From an uncultured Eubacteriales bacterium (GTDB taxonomy: Bacteria > Bacillota > Clostridia > Oscillospirales > Oscillospiraceae), in the NCBI GenBank assembly GCA_902475435.1, contig CABRZL010000120.1, forward strand, positions 1 to 5,656: a stretch of 5,656 bases of DNA. The letters run 5' to 3'. The notes under the pieces were generated by a model that saw nothing but the letters and a program-made list of their open reading frames with translations, was not told the origin of the DNA and did not search any database. A program made the position numbers and the translations under genes. Shown here piece by piece: positions 1-5,656 of the stretch; within the stretch, counting starts at the first letter, position 1, and every line of letters begins with the position of its first letter.

Positions 1-286
1 TCAGGACCAGGGACCCTTTGACCGCTCCCCCGCCCAGCACACGGTCCAGCTCATTCATTCCGGTCTGAAAGCGCAATTCGTCGGTGGTTTCAATTTCCGT
101 CAGCCGTTGTGCCTTTGAGCCAAAGCGAATGCCGCCTCCAGCTCCCCTTTTTGCAGCCGTCGTTTTGGGCTGGCTGGGCTGTTCTACGATACTGTTCCAG
201 GTACCGCAGGCAGGACATTGCCCCTGCCATTTGGGCGTTTCATTCCCGCATTGGGTGCAATAAAATACGGTTTTATTCTTTGCCAA
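1..286 (-). CDS. radA: DNA repair protein RadA/Sms, N-terminal part (cut by window edge)
   Basis: RadA is a RecA-like ATPase/helicase that processes recombination intermediates (branch migration) in the cytoplasm. The 95 visible residues carry the family's N-terminal C4 zinc finger, with CTQCG near residue 10 and CPACGTW near residue 25, separated by the typical ETPKWQGQ stretch. After a basic, glycine-rich linker comes ELRFQTGMNELDRVLGGGAVKGS, the conserved lead-in to the ATPase core. The Walker A motif would follow immediately but lies beyond the left edge. I chose the TTG start at 286-284: it gives the usual short N-terminus (M-A-K-N-K-T) and sits 5 nt after a strong GAGGTGA ribosome binding site. 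A GTG at 295-293 lies inside that site and is less likely. The gene begins 35 bp after the cwlD-like gene on the same strand, with no terminator between them. Identification is secure. Confidence 0.95.
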   Translation of the reverse strand, partial: MAKNKTVFYCTQCGNETPKWQGQCPACGTWNSIVEQPSQPKTTAAKRGAGGGIRFGSKAQRLTEIETTDELRFQTGMNELDRVLGGGAVKGSLVL

Positions 287-291
287 ACCGG

Positions 292-298
292 TCACCTC
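292..298 (-). promoter_or_regulatory. Ribosome binding site that fixes the radA TTG start
   Basis: Read on the minus strand this is GAGGTGA, a near-perfect Shine-Dalgarno sequence 5 nt before the TTG at 286-284. The only ATG nearby (300-298) runs into TGA after one more codon, and the in-frame GTG overlaps the site itself. The TTG is therefore the best start. Confidence 0.7.
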
Positions 299-321
299 AT
301 TTGTAAAACTGTCCAAAGGGA

Positions 322-1029
322 TCAAAAATCCATGGTCAGATACGATGTTGTAATTGTAATTGCTAATTCTGTTTGGTATTCATCCGTTTCCAGGCGTTTT
401 GCCTCTTCCCTGTTTGAAATAAAGCCACACTCCACCAAAATCGCGGGACAAGAAATGTGGTTCATCAGATAGATGTCCTTTGAAATTTGTTTAGAAAGCC
501 TATGATTATCCGGATCTAAGTAATCCACCAAAAGCTGCTGGCAATAGATCCCCCAATCTTCACTTCCCTGGGTGGGAGCAAAAAAGACTTGGGCACCGGA
601 GTTGGATGCGCCGGAAAAGTAATTTTGATGAATGCTGATCAAACATGTATTTTCATTCTTTTCAACCAGTTTGACCCGATTTTGAAGGTCTGACCGCTTC
701 TTTTGGGCCAGAGTATCTGAATTTGCATCCTTCAGGCAAACATCCTTATCCCGGGTTAAAATCGGGTCTACCCCAAACAGGCCGCAGATTTGCTGCATTT
801 TCAGCACAATAGAAAGGTTTATCTGGCTTTCCAGCGTCCCCGTCACTGACACCGCCCCGCCATCTTCCCCTCCGTGTCCGGCATCCAGAACCAGGACACG
901 GCCTGAAAATCTCTGAGGTTGAAAACAGGAGTCGGATTTGGTATACCAGGGAAAGAATATCAGACAACTGCAGCACAAAAGCGCCAGCACAGCTATATTA
1001 ACACGAATTCGATTGCGATTCCACTTCAT
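322..1029 (-). CDS. cwlD: N-acetylmuramoyl-L-alanine amidase, CwlD-like (Amidase_3)
   Basis: Zinc amidase of 235 residues that cleaves the bond between N-acetylmuramic acid and L-alanine. In endospore formers CwlD removes peptide side chains from cortex peptidoglycan as the first step to muramic-delta-lactam, which is needed for germination. An uncleaved-looking signal anchor covers about residues 10-27, so the enzyme should be membrane-attached and extracytoplasmic. Catalytic features are visible: DAGHGGEDGG with zinc ligand H52, E67 (second ligand), SIHQN with H134 (third ligand), and VECGFISN with catalytic E200. The length matches B. subtilis CwlD (about 237). So do the segments resembling its 'RRKAEDLRQRVKLIN' and 'GIYLM...P..L.E.GF.SN', which separate it from the larger repeat-bearing amidases. 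The ATG at 1029 follows a GGTGA ribosome binding site. It lies 46 bp after ung and 35 bp before radA. Amidase identity is very secure; the CwlD role is inferred from size and similarity recalled from memory. Confidence 0.87.
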   Translation of the reverse strand: MKWNRNRIRVNIAVLALLCCSCLIFFPWYTKSDSCFQPQRFSGRVLVLDAGHGGEDGGAVSVTGTLESQINLSIVLKMQQICGLFGVDPILTRDKDVCLKDANSDTLAQKKRSDLQNRVKLVEKNENTCLISIHQNYFSGASNSGAQVFFAPTQGSEDWGIYCQQLLVDYLDPDNHRLSKQISKDIYLMNHISCPAILVECGFISNREEAKRLETDEYQTELAITITTSYLTMDF

Positions 1030-1075
1030 TTACATCACCGATATACGGTATGCCAAGAATATGGATCAAAGAACG

Positions 1076-1771
1076 TTATTCAATCTTCCAATCAATAGGC
1101 TCAACACCATGGCTCAGCAAAAATTCATTGACCTTGCTGAAAGGGCGGCTTCCAAAGAAGCCACGGCTGGCAGAAAGGGGGCTGGGATGGTTGGACTGGA
1201 CAATCAATCTGGGATAAGCGCATTGTCCCAGATGATTTTCCTCCACCTTTTTTTGCGCTGACTTTCCCCACAGAATATAGGCAATGGGCCGTGGCTGCCG
1301 TTCCACAATGTCGATGATGCCGGAGGTAAATCGCTCCCACCCCCAGCCTTTATGGCTGTTGGCCTGCCCTTCATACACTGTCAAAACAGTATTAAGCAGA
1401 AGTACTCCCTGCTCAGCCCAGTGTTCCAGTGAACCATGCTCCGGGATTGGCAGCTCTAAATCCGCAGATAGCTCTTTATATATGTTTCGCAACGACCTTG
1501 GGATCGGAACCGTTTTATGGACAGAAAAACTAAGCCCCTGGGCCTGTCCTTCCTCATGATACGGATCTTGACCAAGGATCACGCATTTGACCCGGTCAGG
1601 CGGCGTCAGACGAAGGGCGGTAAACAGTTCTCCCCGGGGTGGAAAAACCCTGGGAGAGTTCGCTTGATAGGCAGCTTCCACCTGTTCAGACAGCGCTGAA
1701 AACCAAGGTTCTGTCTGCATTTTCTGAAGATACGGCGTCCACTGACCCAGATCATAATTGGAAAAAGCCAT
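1076..1771 (-). CDS. ung: Uracil-DNA glycosylase, family 1
   Basis: Excises uracil from DNA, starting base-excision repair of deaminated cytosine or misincorporated dUMP. The 231 residues show all family 1 signatures: GQDPYH at 67-72 with the catalytic water-activating D69, the uracil-stacking region GLSFSV at 79-84, LLLNTVLTV at 124-132 with uracil-binding N127, GQANSHKGWGWERFT (135-149), and the DNA-intercalation loop HPSPLSASRGFFGSRPFS with catalytic H195. Length is normal and no key residue is missing. The ATG at 1771 follows an AGGAGGGG ribosome binding site with a slightly long spacer (11-13 nt). The gene is first in the minus-strand group ung-cwlD-radA and divergent from the HAD gene. 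Its promoter must lie in the short intergenic region or under the start of the HAD transcript. Identification is secure. Confidence 0.97.
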   Translation of the reverse strand: MAFSNYDLGQWTPYLQKMQTEPWFSALSEQVEAAYQANSPRVFPPRGELFTALRLTPPDRVKCVILGQDPYHEEGQAQGLSFSVHKTVPIPRSLRNIYKELSADLELPIPEHGSLEHWAEQGVLLLNTVLTVYEGQANSHKGWGWERFTSGIIDIVERQPRPIAYILWGKSAQKKVEENHLGQCAYPRLIVQSNHPSPLSASRGFFGSRPFSKVNEFLLSHGVEPIDWKIE

Positions 1772-1793
1772 ATAATTTGCTTCCCCTCCTCTG

Positions 1794-1823
1794 TTGACGA
1801 TGATTGGAAAAATGCGCTATAAT
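1794..1823 (+). promoter_or_regulatory. Vegetative (sigma-A type) promoter of the HAD gene
   Basis: The -35 box TTGACG (1794-1799) and the perfect -10 box TATAAT (1818-1823) are separated by 18 bp. Transcription should begin near 1830, giving a leader of about 25 nt with a GGAG ribosome binding site at 1845-1848 ahead of the ATG at 1855. The -10 box is embedded in the palindrome at 1813-1829. Confidence 0.85.
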
Positions 1824-1829
1824 AGCGCA
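1813..1829. repeat. Perfect 17-bp palindrome over the -10 box (possible operator or symmetric promoter)
   Basis: TGCGCTAT-A-ATAGCGCA is an inverted repeat with perfect 8-bp arms around a single central base. It contains TATAAT on the plus strand and, because of the symmetry, TATTAT on the minus strand (1824-1819), facing ung. It could be a repressor operator, a symmetric -10 element that starts transcription in both directions, or chance symmetry. No good -35 hexamer is visible for the minus direction. Confidence 0.5.
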
Positions 1830-1854
1830 ACAGAAACTAAAATTGGAGCGAGAA

Positions 1855-2490
1855 ATGGTTAAAGTATTTGACTTGGATGGCACCCTGTTGGACTCCAACG
1901 GAGTCTGGCGCTGGGTTGATGAAACCTTTGTGGGGCAATTTGGTTTAGCTCTCACAGATGAGTATAACGAGTATGTGTCCCACGCAATTTTTCCGGATGC
2001 AGCCCGGTTTACCAAAGCCTATTACGGGCTTTCCGTGTCTGAGGAAGTCATCATGGACGCCTGGTATCAGTTGGCATATAACGCGTATGCCCGGGAGCTG
2101 GAATTAAAACCAAACGCCCTAAGCTATTTGAAACATTGCAGGGCACATGGTGAGCGTATGGTGCTTTACACCTCTAGCCAGCCTTCCCTGTGCAAAGCAG
2201 CTTTGGATCATCACCAGATCACACAGTTCTTTGAATCGCTGTATTTTGCCCAGGAGATGAGCCTGGAAAAGAAGTTTCCGGACTCTTTTTCACAGCTTAG
2301 TCATATGTTAGGCGAGGCCCCAGAACACTGTGTTCTTTTGGATGACTCTCCCCTGGCCTGCGCATCTGCCAAAGCTGCTGGCTGGCAAGTGATCGGCGTG
2401 GAAGATCCCTTCTTTGCGCACCGGCGCGCAGAATTGATTTCGCAGTGTGACCGTACCATTCAGAATTTTTCCGAACTGCTCTCCGAATAG
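1855..2490 (+). CDS. HAD-superfamily hydrolase (phosphatase-like), substrate unknown
   Basis: A 211-residue protein of the haloacid dehalogenase superfamily, probably a cytoplasmic phosphatase or phosphomutase-like enzyme. Motif I is FDLDGTLLDS with nucleophile D6 and acid/base D8. An alpha-helical cap (about residues 15-85) follows, as in subfamily I. Motif II is LYTSS (S/T near 106-108), the motif III lysine is K139 or K140 in LEKKFPDSF, and motif IV is LLDDSPLA with Mg-binding D163 and D164. The order and spacing fit subfamily IA (phosphoglycolate phosphatase, beta-phosphoglucomutase and similar), but nothing in the sequence identifies the substrate. The ATG at 1855 is chosen because GGAG sits 6 nt upstream and the promoter's -10 box lies just before it. 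An in-frame TTG at 1804 would precede the predicted transcription start. It is a monocistronic unit between its own promoter and a terminator, divergent from ung and convergent with the polysaccharide operon. Confidence 0.9.
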   Translation: MVKVFDLDGTLLDSNGVWRWVDETFVGQFGLALTDEYNEYVSHAIFPDAARFTKAYYGLSVSEEVIMDAWYQLAYNAYARELELKPNALSYLKHCRAHGERMVLYTSSQPSLCKAALDHHQITQFFESLYFAQEMSLEKKFPDSFSQLSHMLGEAPEHCVLLDDSPLACASAKAAGWQVIGVEDPFFAHRRAELISQCDRTIQNFSELLSE

Positions 2491-2493
2491 AAT

Positions 2494-2533
2494 AAAAAAG
2501 TGCACCGTATTTCACTCTACGGTGCACTTTTTT
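2494..2533. terminator. Bidirectional intrinsic terminator between convergent genes
   Basis: Arms AAAAAAGTGCACCGTA (2494-2509) and TACGGTGCACTTTTTT (2518-2533) pair perfectly around an 8-nt loop. The GC-rich core is flanked by A6 and T6, so a T-tract follows the hairpin whichever strand is transcribed. It begins 3 bp after the HAD stop codon. On the other strand it overlaps the last two bases of the glycosyltransferase stop codon (TAA, 2534-2532), so one hairpin ends both units. Confidence 0.95.
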
Positions 2534-3624
2534 ATATATTTGCAAGCACCGACTCCATGTGATCGGAAAAGCTGCGATAGGAAAGCTCCTCCTCGAAAAA
2601 TTTGCGTGCGGCCAAGCGAGCCTGGGTTTGATTGAAGGAAAGCCAATCAATTTTCCGGCTTTCATCCCAATTGAGTCCAAATCCATTGCGTTCAGTCAAG
2701 TCCCAGGTGTCCCCTGGAATGGAGTTGATGATAGGCAGAGCGCCCGCAAGATAATCAATGCTTTTCATGGTCAGGCCGACACAAACGGTAGGTTTCATAA
2801 CATTCAGGCCAAAATGACACTGGTTAAATACAGCCTGCTTTTCTGGGGCATTGTAGACAGTACCGTGGTCGATGACCTCCACCTCTGCCTGCTGAACCCG
2901 ACTTGCTTTCACCGTCGCCGATGATATGAAGGTAGACAGGTCGAACTTTCCGAATCGAGGAAAGGATGGCCACAATGGCATCAATGTCAATGATGTGGTT
3001 GATCGAGCCCAAATAGCAGATAGAAAAATGGTTTTCCGACAACACCGCTGTCCGATCTAATATTTGCTTTTCTTTCGGTTTGCAGAAATAGATGGTAGAG
3101 GTATTGTCATATCTGTCCAACTTCAGCCGTTTTCGGAACAAATTGCACTCTGTTACCACATAGTCTGCTTCCATCAGATAGTTATCTCGCAAGGACCTCC
3201 ACATCTGAAACGGAGGCAACGACTTTAGTCCACCCAATGGAAAACTCTCCGGCCAGAGGTCATTGACATCAAAAACCAATTTGGTATCCGGATGAGCCCG
3301 CTTATACTGAGCACATTGTTTTACCAGGGAGTTAGGCGGAACCAGGACCCAGATCAAATCCCATTTTTCTTGAGCCAATGCATCCTTGACCGCCCGGGCA
3401 AACTTACTATGGGAATACATCCGTCTGATGGACAAGTTTTTCTGATAGGGCAACTCGTGAATTAACGTATACCCTTCCGGAGCAGAAGGCCATGCGGATT
3501 TGCTACGGTGCTGAAAATCCGAGAGGAATGCGGTAACGCTGTCTCCTCTTGCATGGAAGAAATCCATCAAAGCCTGCTGACGATCCATAAACGTGTCAAA
3601 ACAATTGACAATGGCTACCTTCAC
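2532..3624 (-). pseudogene. GT4-like glycosyltransferase, frameshifted
   Basis: A cytoplasmic glycosyltransferase presumed to add a sugar to the lipid-linked polysaccharide precursor. The N-terminal part reads from a GTG start (3624; AGGAG at 3633-3637, 8 nt spacer). It has a Rossmann-like beginning (MKVAIVNCFDTFMDR), FDVNDLWPESFP near 118-129 and CYLGSINH at 203-210. It reaches IIGDGESKS (234-242) before going out of frame and stopping at 2824. The expected C-terminal half (VQQAEVEVIDHG, CHFGLNVMK, VGLTMKSIDY, SIPGDTWDLTE) continues in the other frame from about 2897 to the TAA at 2534-2532. Dropping one base of the GGG at 2899-2897 joins the halves into 363 residues, against about 370 for relatives as I recall them. 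A few residues of the loop after GDGE seem missing, so a small deletion is more likely than a one-base slip. It may be a real pseudogene, a phase-variable allele or a sequencing error. It is last in the polysaccharide operon, 27 bp after the sugar transferase. Confidence 0.85.
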
Positions 3625-3651
3625 AAGATCGACTCCTCAAAATACCGACCG

Positions 3652-4305
3652 TTATCGCCTGTTGTTCTTCCCTTTCTTGTGCAATGCTCCCGTTCCGCCT
3701 TCTACAACGCCTTTTCTGCCCAGCACATAGGTAAAGGAACCAAAAAAGCATTTCAAGTCAAACCAGAAGCTGAGATGACTCACATAATATCCGTCCAGCT
3801 CAGCTTTTACGTCGATCTCCAGCTCATCCCGGCCGTTGATCTGTGCCCAGCCCGTCAGGCCCGGGCGAACAGCATTGGCCCGAAAGCGATCTCTTGCCTC
3901 GATCAAATCGTATTGATTCCACAGTGCAGGCCGCGGCCCCACAAAGCTCATCTCACCGACAAAAATATTCCAGAGCTGAGGTAGTTCGTCTAATGAGGTT
4001 TTACGCAGGAAGCTGCCAACTCGGGTGATATACTGATCTGGGTTTTCCAACATATGGGTTGGCATATCATGAGGAGTATCGATGCGCATGGTACGGAATT
4101 TCAGGATGGGAAACGTAGTCTTATTGACGCCGATCCGCTTCTGCCGGAATAGGACTGGACCTTTAGAATCCAACTTGATTGCCACGACCAGGATCAGAAG
4201 AACCGGAGATAATACAATCATGATCAACGCGGCCAACACAAGATCAATCAGCCGCTTTAGAACCCGATTGTATATACCGAGTTCCCGAGGCTTTACGTTC
4301 TCCAT
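3652..4305 (-). CDS. Undecaprenyl-phosphate sugar phosphotransferase (bacterial sugar transferase family)
   Basis: A monotopic phosphoglycosyl transferase of 217 residues. It moves a sugar-1-phosphate from a nucleotide sugar to undecaprenyl phosphate on the inner face of the membrane, priming polysaccharide assembly. A hydrophobic re-entrant helix spans about 18-44 and contains the conserved SP (33-34). KFRTM (69-73) follows, then the catalytic Asp-Glu pair D106-E107 in TSLDELPQLWNIFVGEMS, FVGPRP (121-126) and RPGLTGWAQINGRDE (147-161). Length and motif order match the minimal PglC/EpsL-type enzymes, without the extra N-terminal membrane and nucleotide-binding-like regions of WbaP/WcaJ. The sugar cannot be read from sequence. 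The ATG at 4305 has GGGAG 6 nt upstream. The gene lies 27 bp after the ATPase gene and 27 bp before the glycosyltransferase, clearly in one operon. Confidence 0.93.
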   Translation of the reverse strand: MENVKPRELGIYNRVLKRLIDLVLAALIMIVLSPVLLILVVAIKLDSKGPVLFRQKRIGVNKTTFPILKFRTMRIDTPHDMPTHMLENPDQYITRVGSFLRKTSLDELPQLWNIFVGEMSFVGPRPALWNQYDLIEARDRFRANAVRPGLTGWAQINGRDELEIDVKAELDGYYVSHLSFWFDLKCFFGSFTYVLGRKGVVEGGTGALHKKGKNNRR

Positions 4306-4332
4306 AAAAAACTCCCATCTGGCAGTACGGAT

Positions 4333-5424
4333 TTATTCCTCCGTCTGCAATTCCATTACACTGCCCCGAATCTCTAAATTGGACACTGCTTCCTCCAAAG
4401 AGAATTCGATTTGGCTGTCAATTCCATTGAAATACCAGTTCTTTTTCACGTTTGTTCCGTTAGAGGAAAGAATATTAAGCTCCAAGGGGGTACCGTTGGA
4501 ATAAATCTCAAGCCCCCGCAGCAGACAAGGGGTAAAACCAACCGGATCAAACCGGAAATGTTTGCTGGGGCGATCCCATTCAAACACATGAGAAAAGTGT
4601 TTCCCATCCATCTTGACCACTTTTTCAAGGCAGTGCTCTTCCGAAAATCCCTGGCCATAGTCAATGTATAGAGCAGCGGTTTCCTCTTTTGCGCCCGGCT
4701 TTCCCTGATAGGCCGCGCAGACGTCCCCTGCTTCTCCGATCATCTTCACTTGTCCATGGTCAAGCCATACCACCCGGTTACACATCTCTTCAATCTGTGC
4801 AATGGAGTGAGAGACAAACAGCACGGTGGTGCCGCCGCCCATCAATTCCAGCATTCTCTGCTTACTCTTTTCCTGGAAATTGGCATCGCCCACAGCCAAA
4901 ATCTCATCCACAATCATGATCTCCGGATGGACCACCGTTGCAATGGAAAAGGCCAGCCGCATCAGCATGCCGGAGGAGTAATTGCGAATTGGCATCTCAA
5001 TAAACTCTCCCAGCTCAGAAAATGCCAAGATTTCATCGTATTTTTCCTTCAAGAAGGCTTCGGAATAGCCAAGAATGGCTCCGTTCAGGAAAATATTTTC
5101 CCGGCCGGTCAGATCATAGTCAAAGCCGCTTCCCAACTCCAGCATGGGAACGATATTCCCGTGAATCTCCACCGAACCCTTGGTGGGATTTAATATACCG
5201 GATATCACCTTGAGAATCGTAGATTTACCGGCGCCATTATGTCCAATAATGCCGACAACCTCGCCTTTTTTTACCTCAAATGACACGTCGGTGAGGGCCC
5301 AAAATTCTTTGTGTGTAATCTTTCTAGTAACCAGCTGAAGGAAATACTCCTTTAGGCTGTTAATCTTATCGCCTGTCATGTGAAAACGCATGGAAACATT
5401 CTTCACTTCGATCATATTATCCAT
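4333..5424 (-). CDS. Polysaccharide ABC transporter ATP-binding protein, Wzt/TagH type
   Basis: A 363-residue ATPase that powers export of lipid-linked polysaccharide (O-antigen, teichoic acid or capsule-like) with the permease encoded just upstream. The ABC domain (about 1-240) has Walker A GHNGAGKS at 61-68 and the LGSGFDYDLTGRENIFLNGAILG segment (97-119) characteristic of the Wzt/TagH/KpsT subgroup. It also has signature YSSGMLMRLAFS (149-160), Walker B IMIVDEILAVGD (169-180, catalytic E174) and the H-loop H206, all intact. About 120 residues follow (244-363). They start with ALYIDYGQGFSEEH (251-264), include KHFRFDPVGF (288-297), and look like a beta-rich soluble domain. C-terminal domains of Wzt proteins can recognise the glycan end, but this one is not the classic Wzt_C motif as I know it. 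The ATG at 5424 follows AAGGGGGTGA; M4 (5415) is an alternative start. It lies 12 bp from the permease stop. Confidence 0.93.
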   Translation of the reverse strand: MDNMIEVKNVSMRFHMTGDKINSLKEYFLQLVTRKITHKEFWALTDVSFEVKKGEVVGIIGHNGAGKSTILKVISGILNPTKGSVEIHGNIVPMLELGSGFDYDLTGRENIFLNGAILGYSEAFLKEKYDEILAFSELGEFIEMPIRNYSSGMLMRLAFSIATVVHPEIMIVDEILAVGDANFQEKSKQRMLELMGGGTTVLFVSHSIAQIEEMCNRVVWLDHGQVKMIGEAGDVCAAYQGKPGAKEETAALYIDYGQGFSEEHCLEKVVKMDGKHFSHVFEWDRPSKHFRFDPVGFTPCLLRGLEIYSNGTPLELNILSSNGTNVKKNWYFNGIDSQIEFSLEEAVSNLEIRGSVMELQTEE

Positions 5425-5436
5425 CGTCTCACCCCC

Positions 5437-5656
5437 TTACAGGTACAAAACAAAGTCTTTTTCTTTCTTGTTAAAAATCCAGATACCCACAATCAGTGGA
5501 ACAACCGCCACCAAAATACAGACCAAATAGGACATAGGCGGAGGAGAAACCCGATCAATTAGCGCACAGCGGGCAAAGCCAATGAGCTGATAGAGGGGGT
5601 TTAAATGATAGATCTTGAGAAAAGCGGCCGGAATAATACTCTCCGGGTAAAAGATG
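5437..5656 (-). CDS. Polysaccharide ABC transporter permease, ABC-2 (Wzm/TagG) type, C-terminal part
   Basis: Only the last 72 residues are in the window; the rest continues past the right edge. The visible part begins IFYPESIIPAAFLKIYHLNPLY, the typical extracytoplasmic segment before the final helix of Wzm/TagG permeases (a YP-E-S-I-P pattern followed by a LNP-Y). It is followed by a last transmembrane segment (about visible residues 41-61) and a charged cytoplasmic tail KKEKDFVLYL. The permease forms the membrane channel for lipid-linked glycan export and works as a dimer with the ATPase. The ATPase gene starts 12 bp downstream, and its ribosome binding site abuts this stop codon, indicating coupled translation. 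The identification rests on a short fragment but is well supported by context. Confidence 0.88.
   Translation of the reverse strand, partial: IFYPESIIPAAFLKIYHLNPLYQLIGFARCALIDRVSPPPMSYLVCILVAVVPLIVGIWIFNKKEKDFVLYL

Noticed and set aside
1030..1075. Possible promoter or terminator between ung and the cwlD-like gene
   Set aside because: I found no hairpin with a T-run and no convincing -35/-10 pair; only the GGTGA ribosome binding site for the amidase is clear.
1804..1854. In-frame TTG start extending the HAD protein by 17 residues
   Set aside because: It lies upstream of the predicted transcription start, spans the -10 box, and has no ribosome binding site. The DxD motif normally lies very near the N-terminus, as it does from the ATG at 1855.
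2890..2910. Programmed ribosomal frameshift in the glycosyltransferase
   Set aside because: There is no recognisable slippery heptamer or +1 shift signal (such as a rare codon or a stop at the shift site), no obvious stimulatory hairpin, and conserved-loop residues appear to be missing. A mutation or sequence error is simpler.
2559..2924. Plus-strand open frame of 121 codons opposite the glycosyltransferase
   Set aside because: It is antisense to the conserved GT sequence, has no recognisable motif, and lies downstream of the HAD terminator.
3508..3984. Plus-strand open frame of 158 codons
   Set aside because: It is a shadow across the junction of two well-supported minus-strand genes; the translation has no domain-like pattern.
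4750..5193. Plus-strand open frame of 147 codons
   Set aside because: It is antisense to the ABC ATPase core, whose Walker and signature motifs are intact on the minus strand.

Overview
The window looks like a piece of a spore-forming Firmicutes (class Clostridia) chromosome, plausibly a gut Oscillospiraceae/Ruminococcaceae-type organism. The reasons are a CwlD-like spore-cortex amidase, strong purine-rich ribosome binding sites (including ones serving TTG and GTG starts), a consensus vegetative promoter, and roughly balanced base composition. The taxon is an inference from gene content; there is no rRNA or other direct marker.

Left block (1-1771, all on the minus strand): a housekeeping set read right to left as ung (uracil-DNA glycosylase), a cwlD-like N-acetylmuramoyl-L-alanine amidase, and the start of radA (DNA repair and recombination, cut off by the left edge). 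The gaps are 46 and 35 bp with no visible terminator, so the three may be co-transcribed. Two genome-maintenance genes thus flank a cell-wall/sporulation gene.

Centre (1772-2533): a single plus-strand HAD-family hydrolase, divergent from ung. Its promoter is near-consensus, and the -10 box lies in the middle of a perfect 17-bp palindrome. The gene ends at a perfect-stem bidirectional terminator, which also terminates the convergent operon on the right.

Right block (2532-5656, all on the minus strand): the downstream end of a cell-surface polysaccharide operon. In transcription order it holds the C-terminal end of an ABC-2 permease (Wzm/TagG type), its Wzt-type ATPase with a C-terminal extension, a monotopic priming sugar-phosphate transferase, and a GT4-like glycosyltransferase. 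These form a coherent ABC-transporter-dependent polysaccharide pathway: the transferase loads the first sugar on undecaprenyl phosphate, glycosyltransferases extend it, and Wzm/Wzt exports it. The last glycosyltransferase is broken by a frameshift around 2897-2907, and a few residues also appear to be missing there.

No RNA genes, CRISPR arrays or insertion sequences were seen, and no gene-free stretch exceeds 300 bp. I did not find a clearly new system. The best leads are the disrupted glycosyltransferase, the symmetric promoter and the C-terminal domain of the ATPase.
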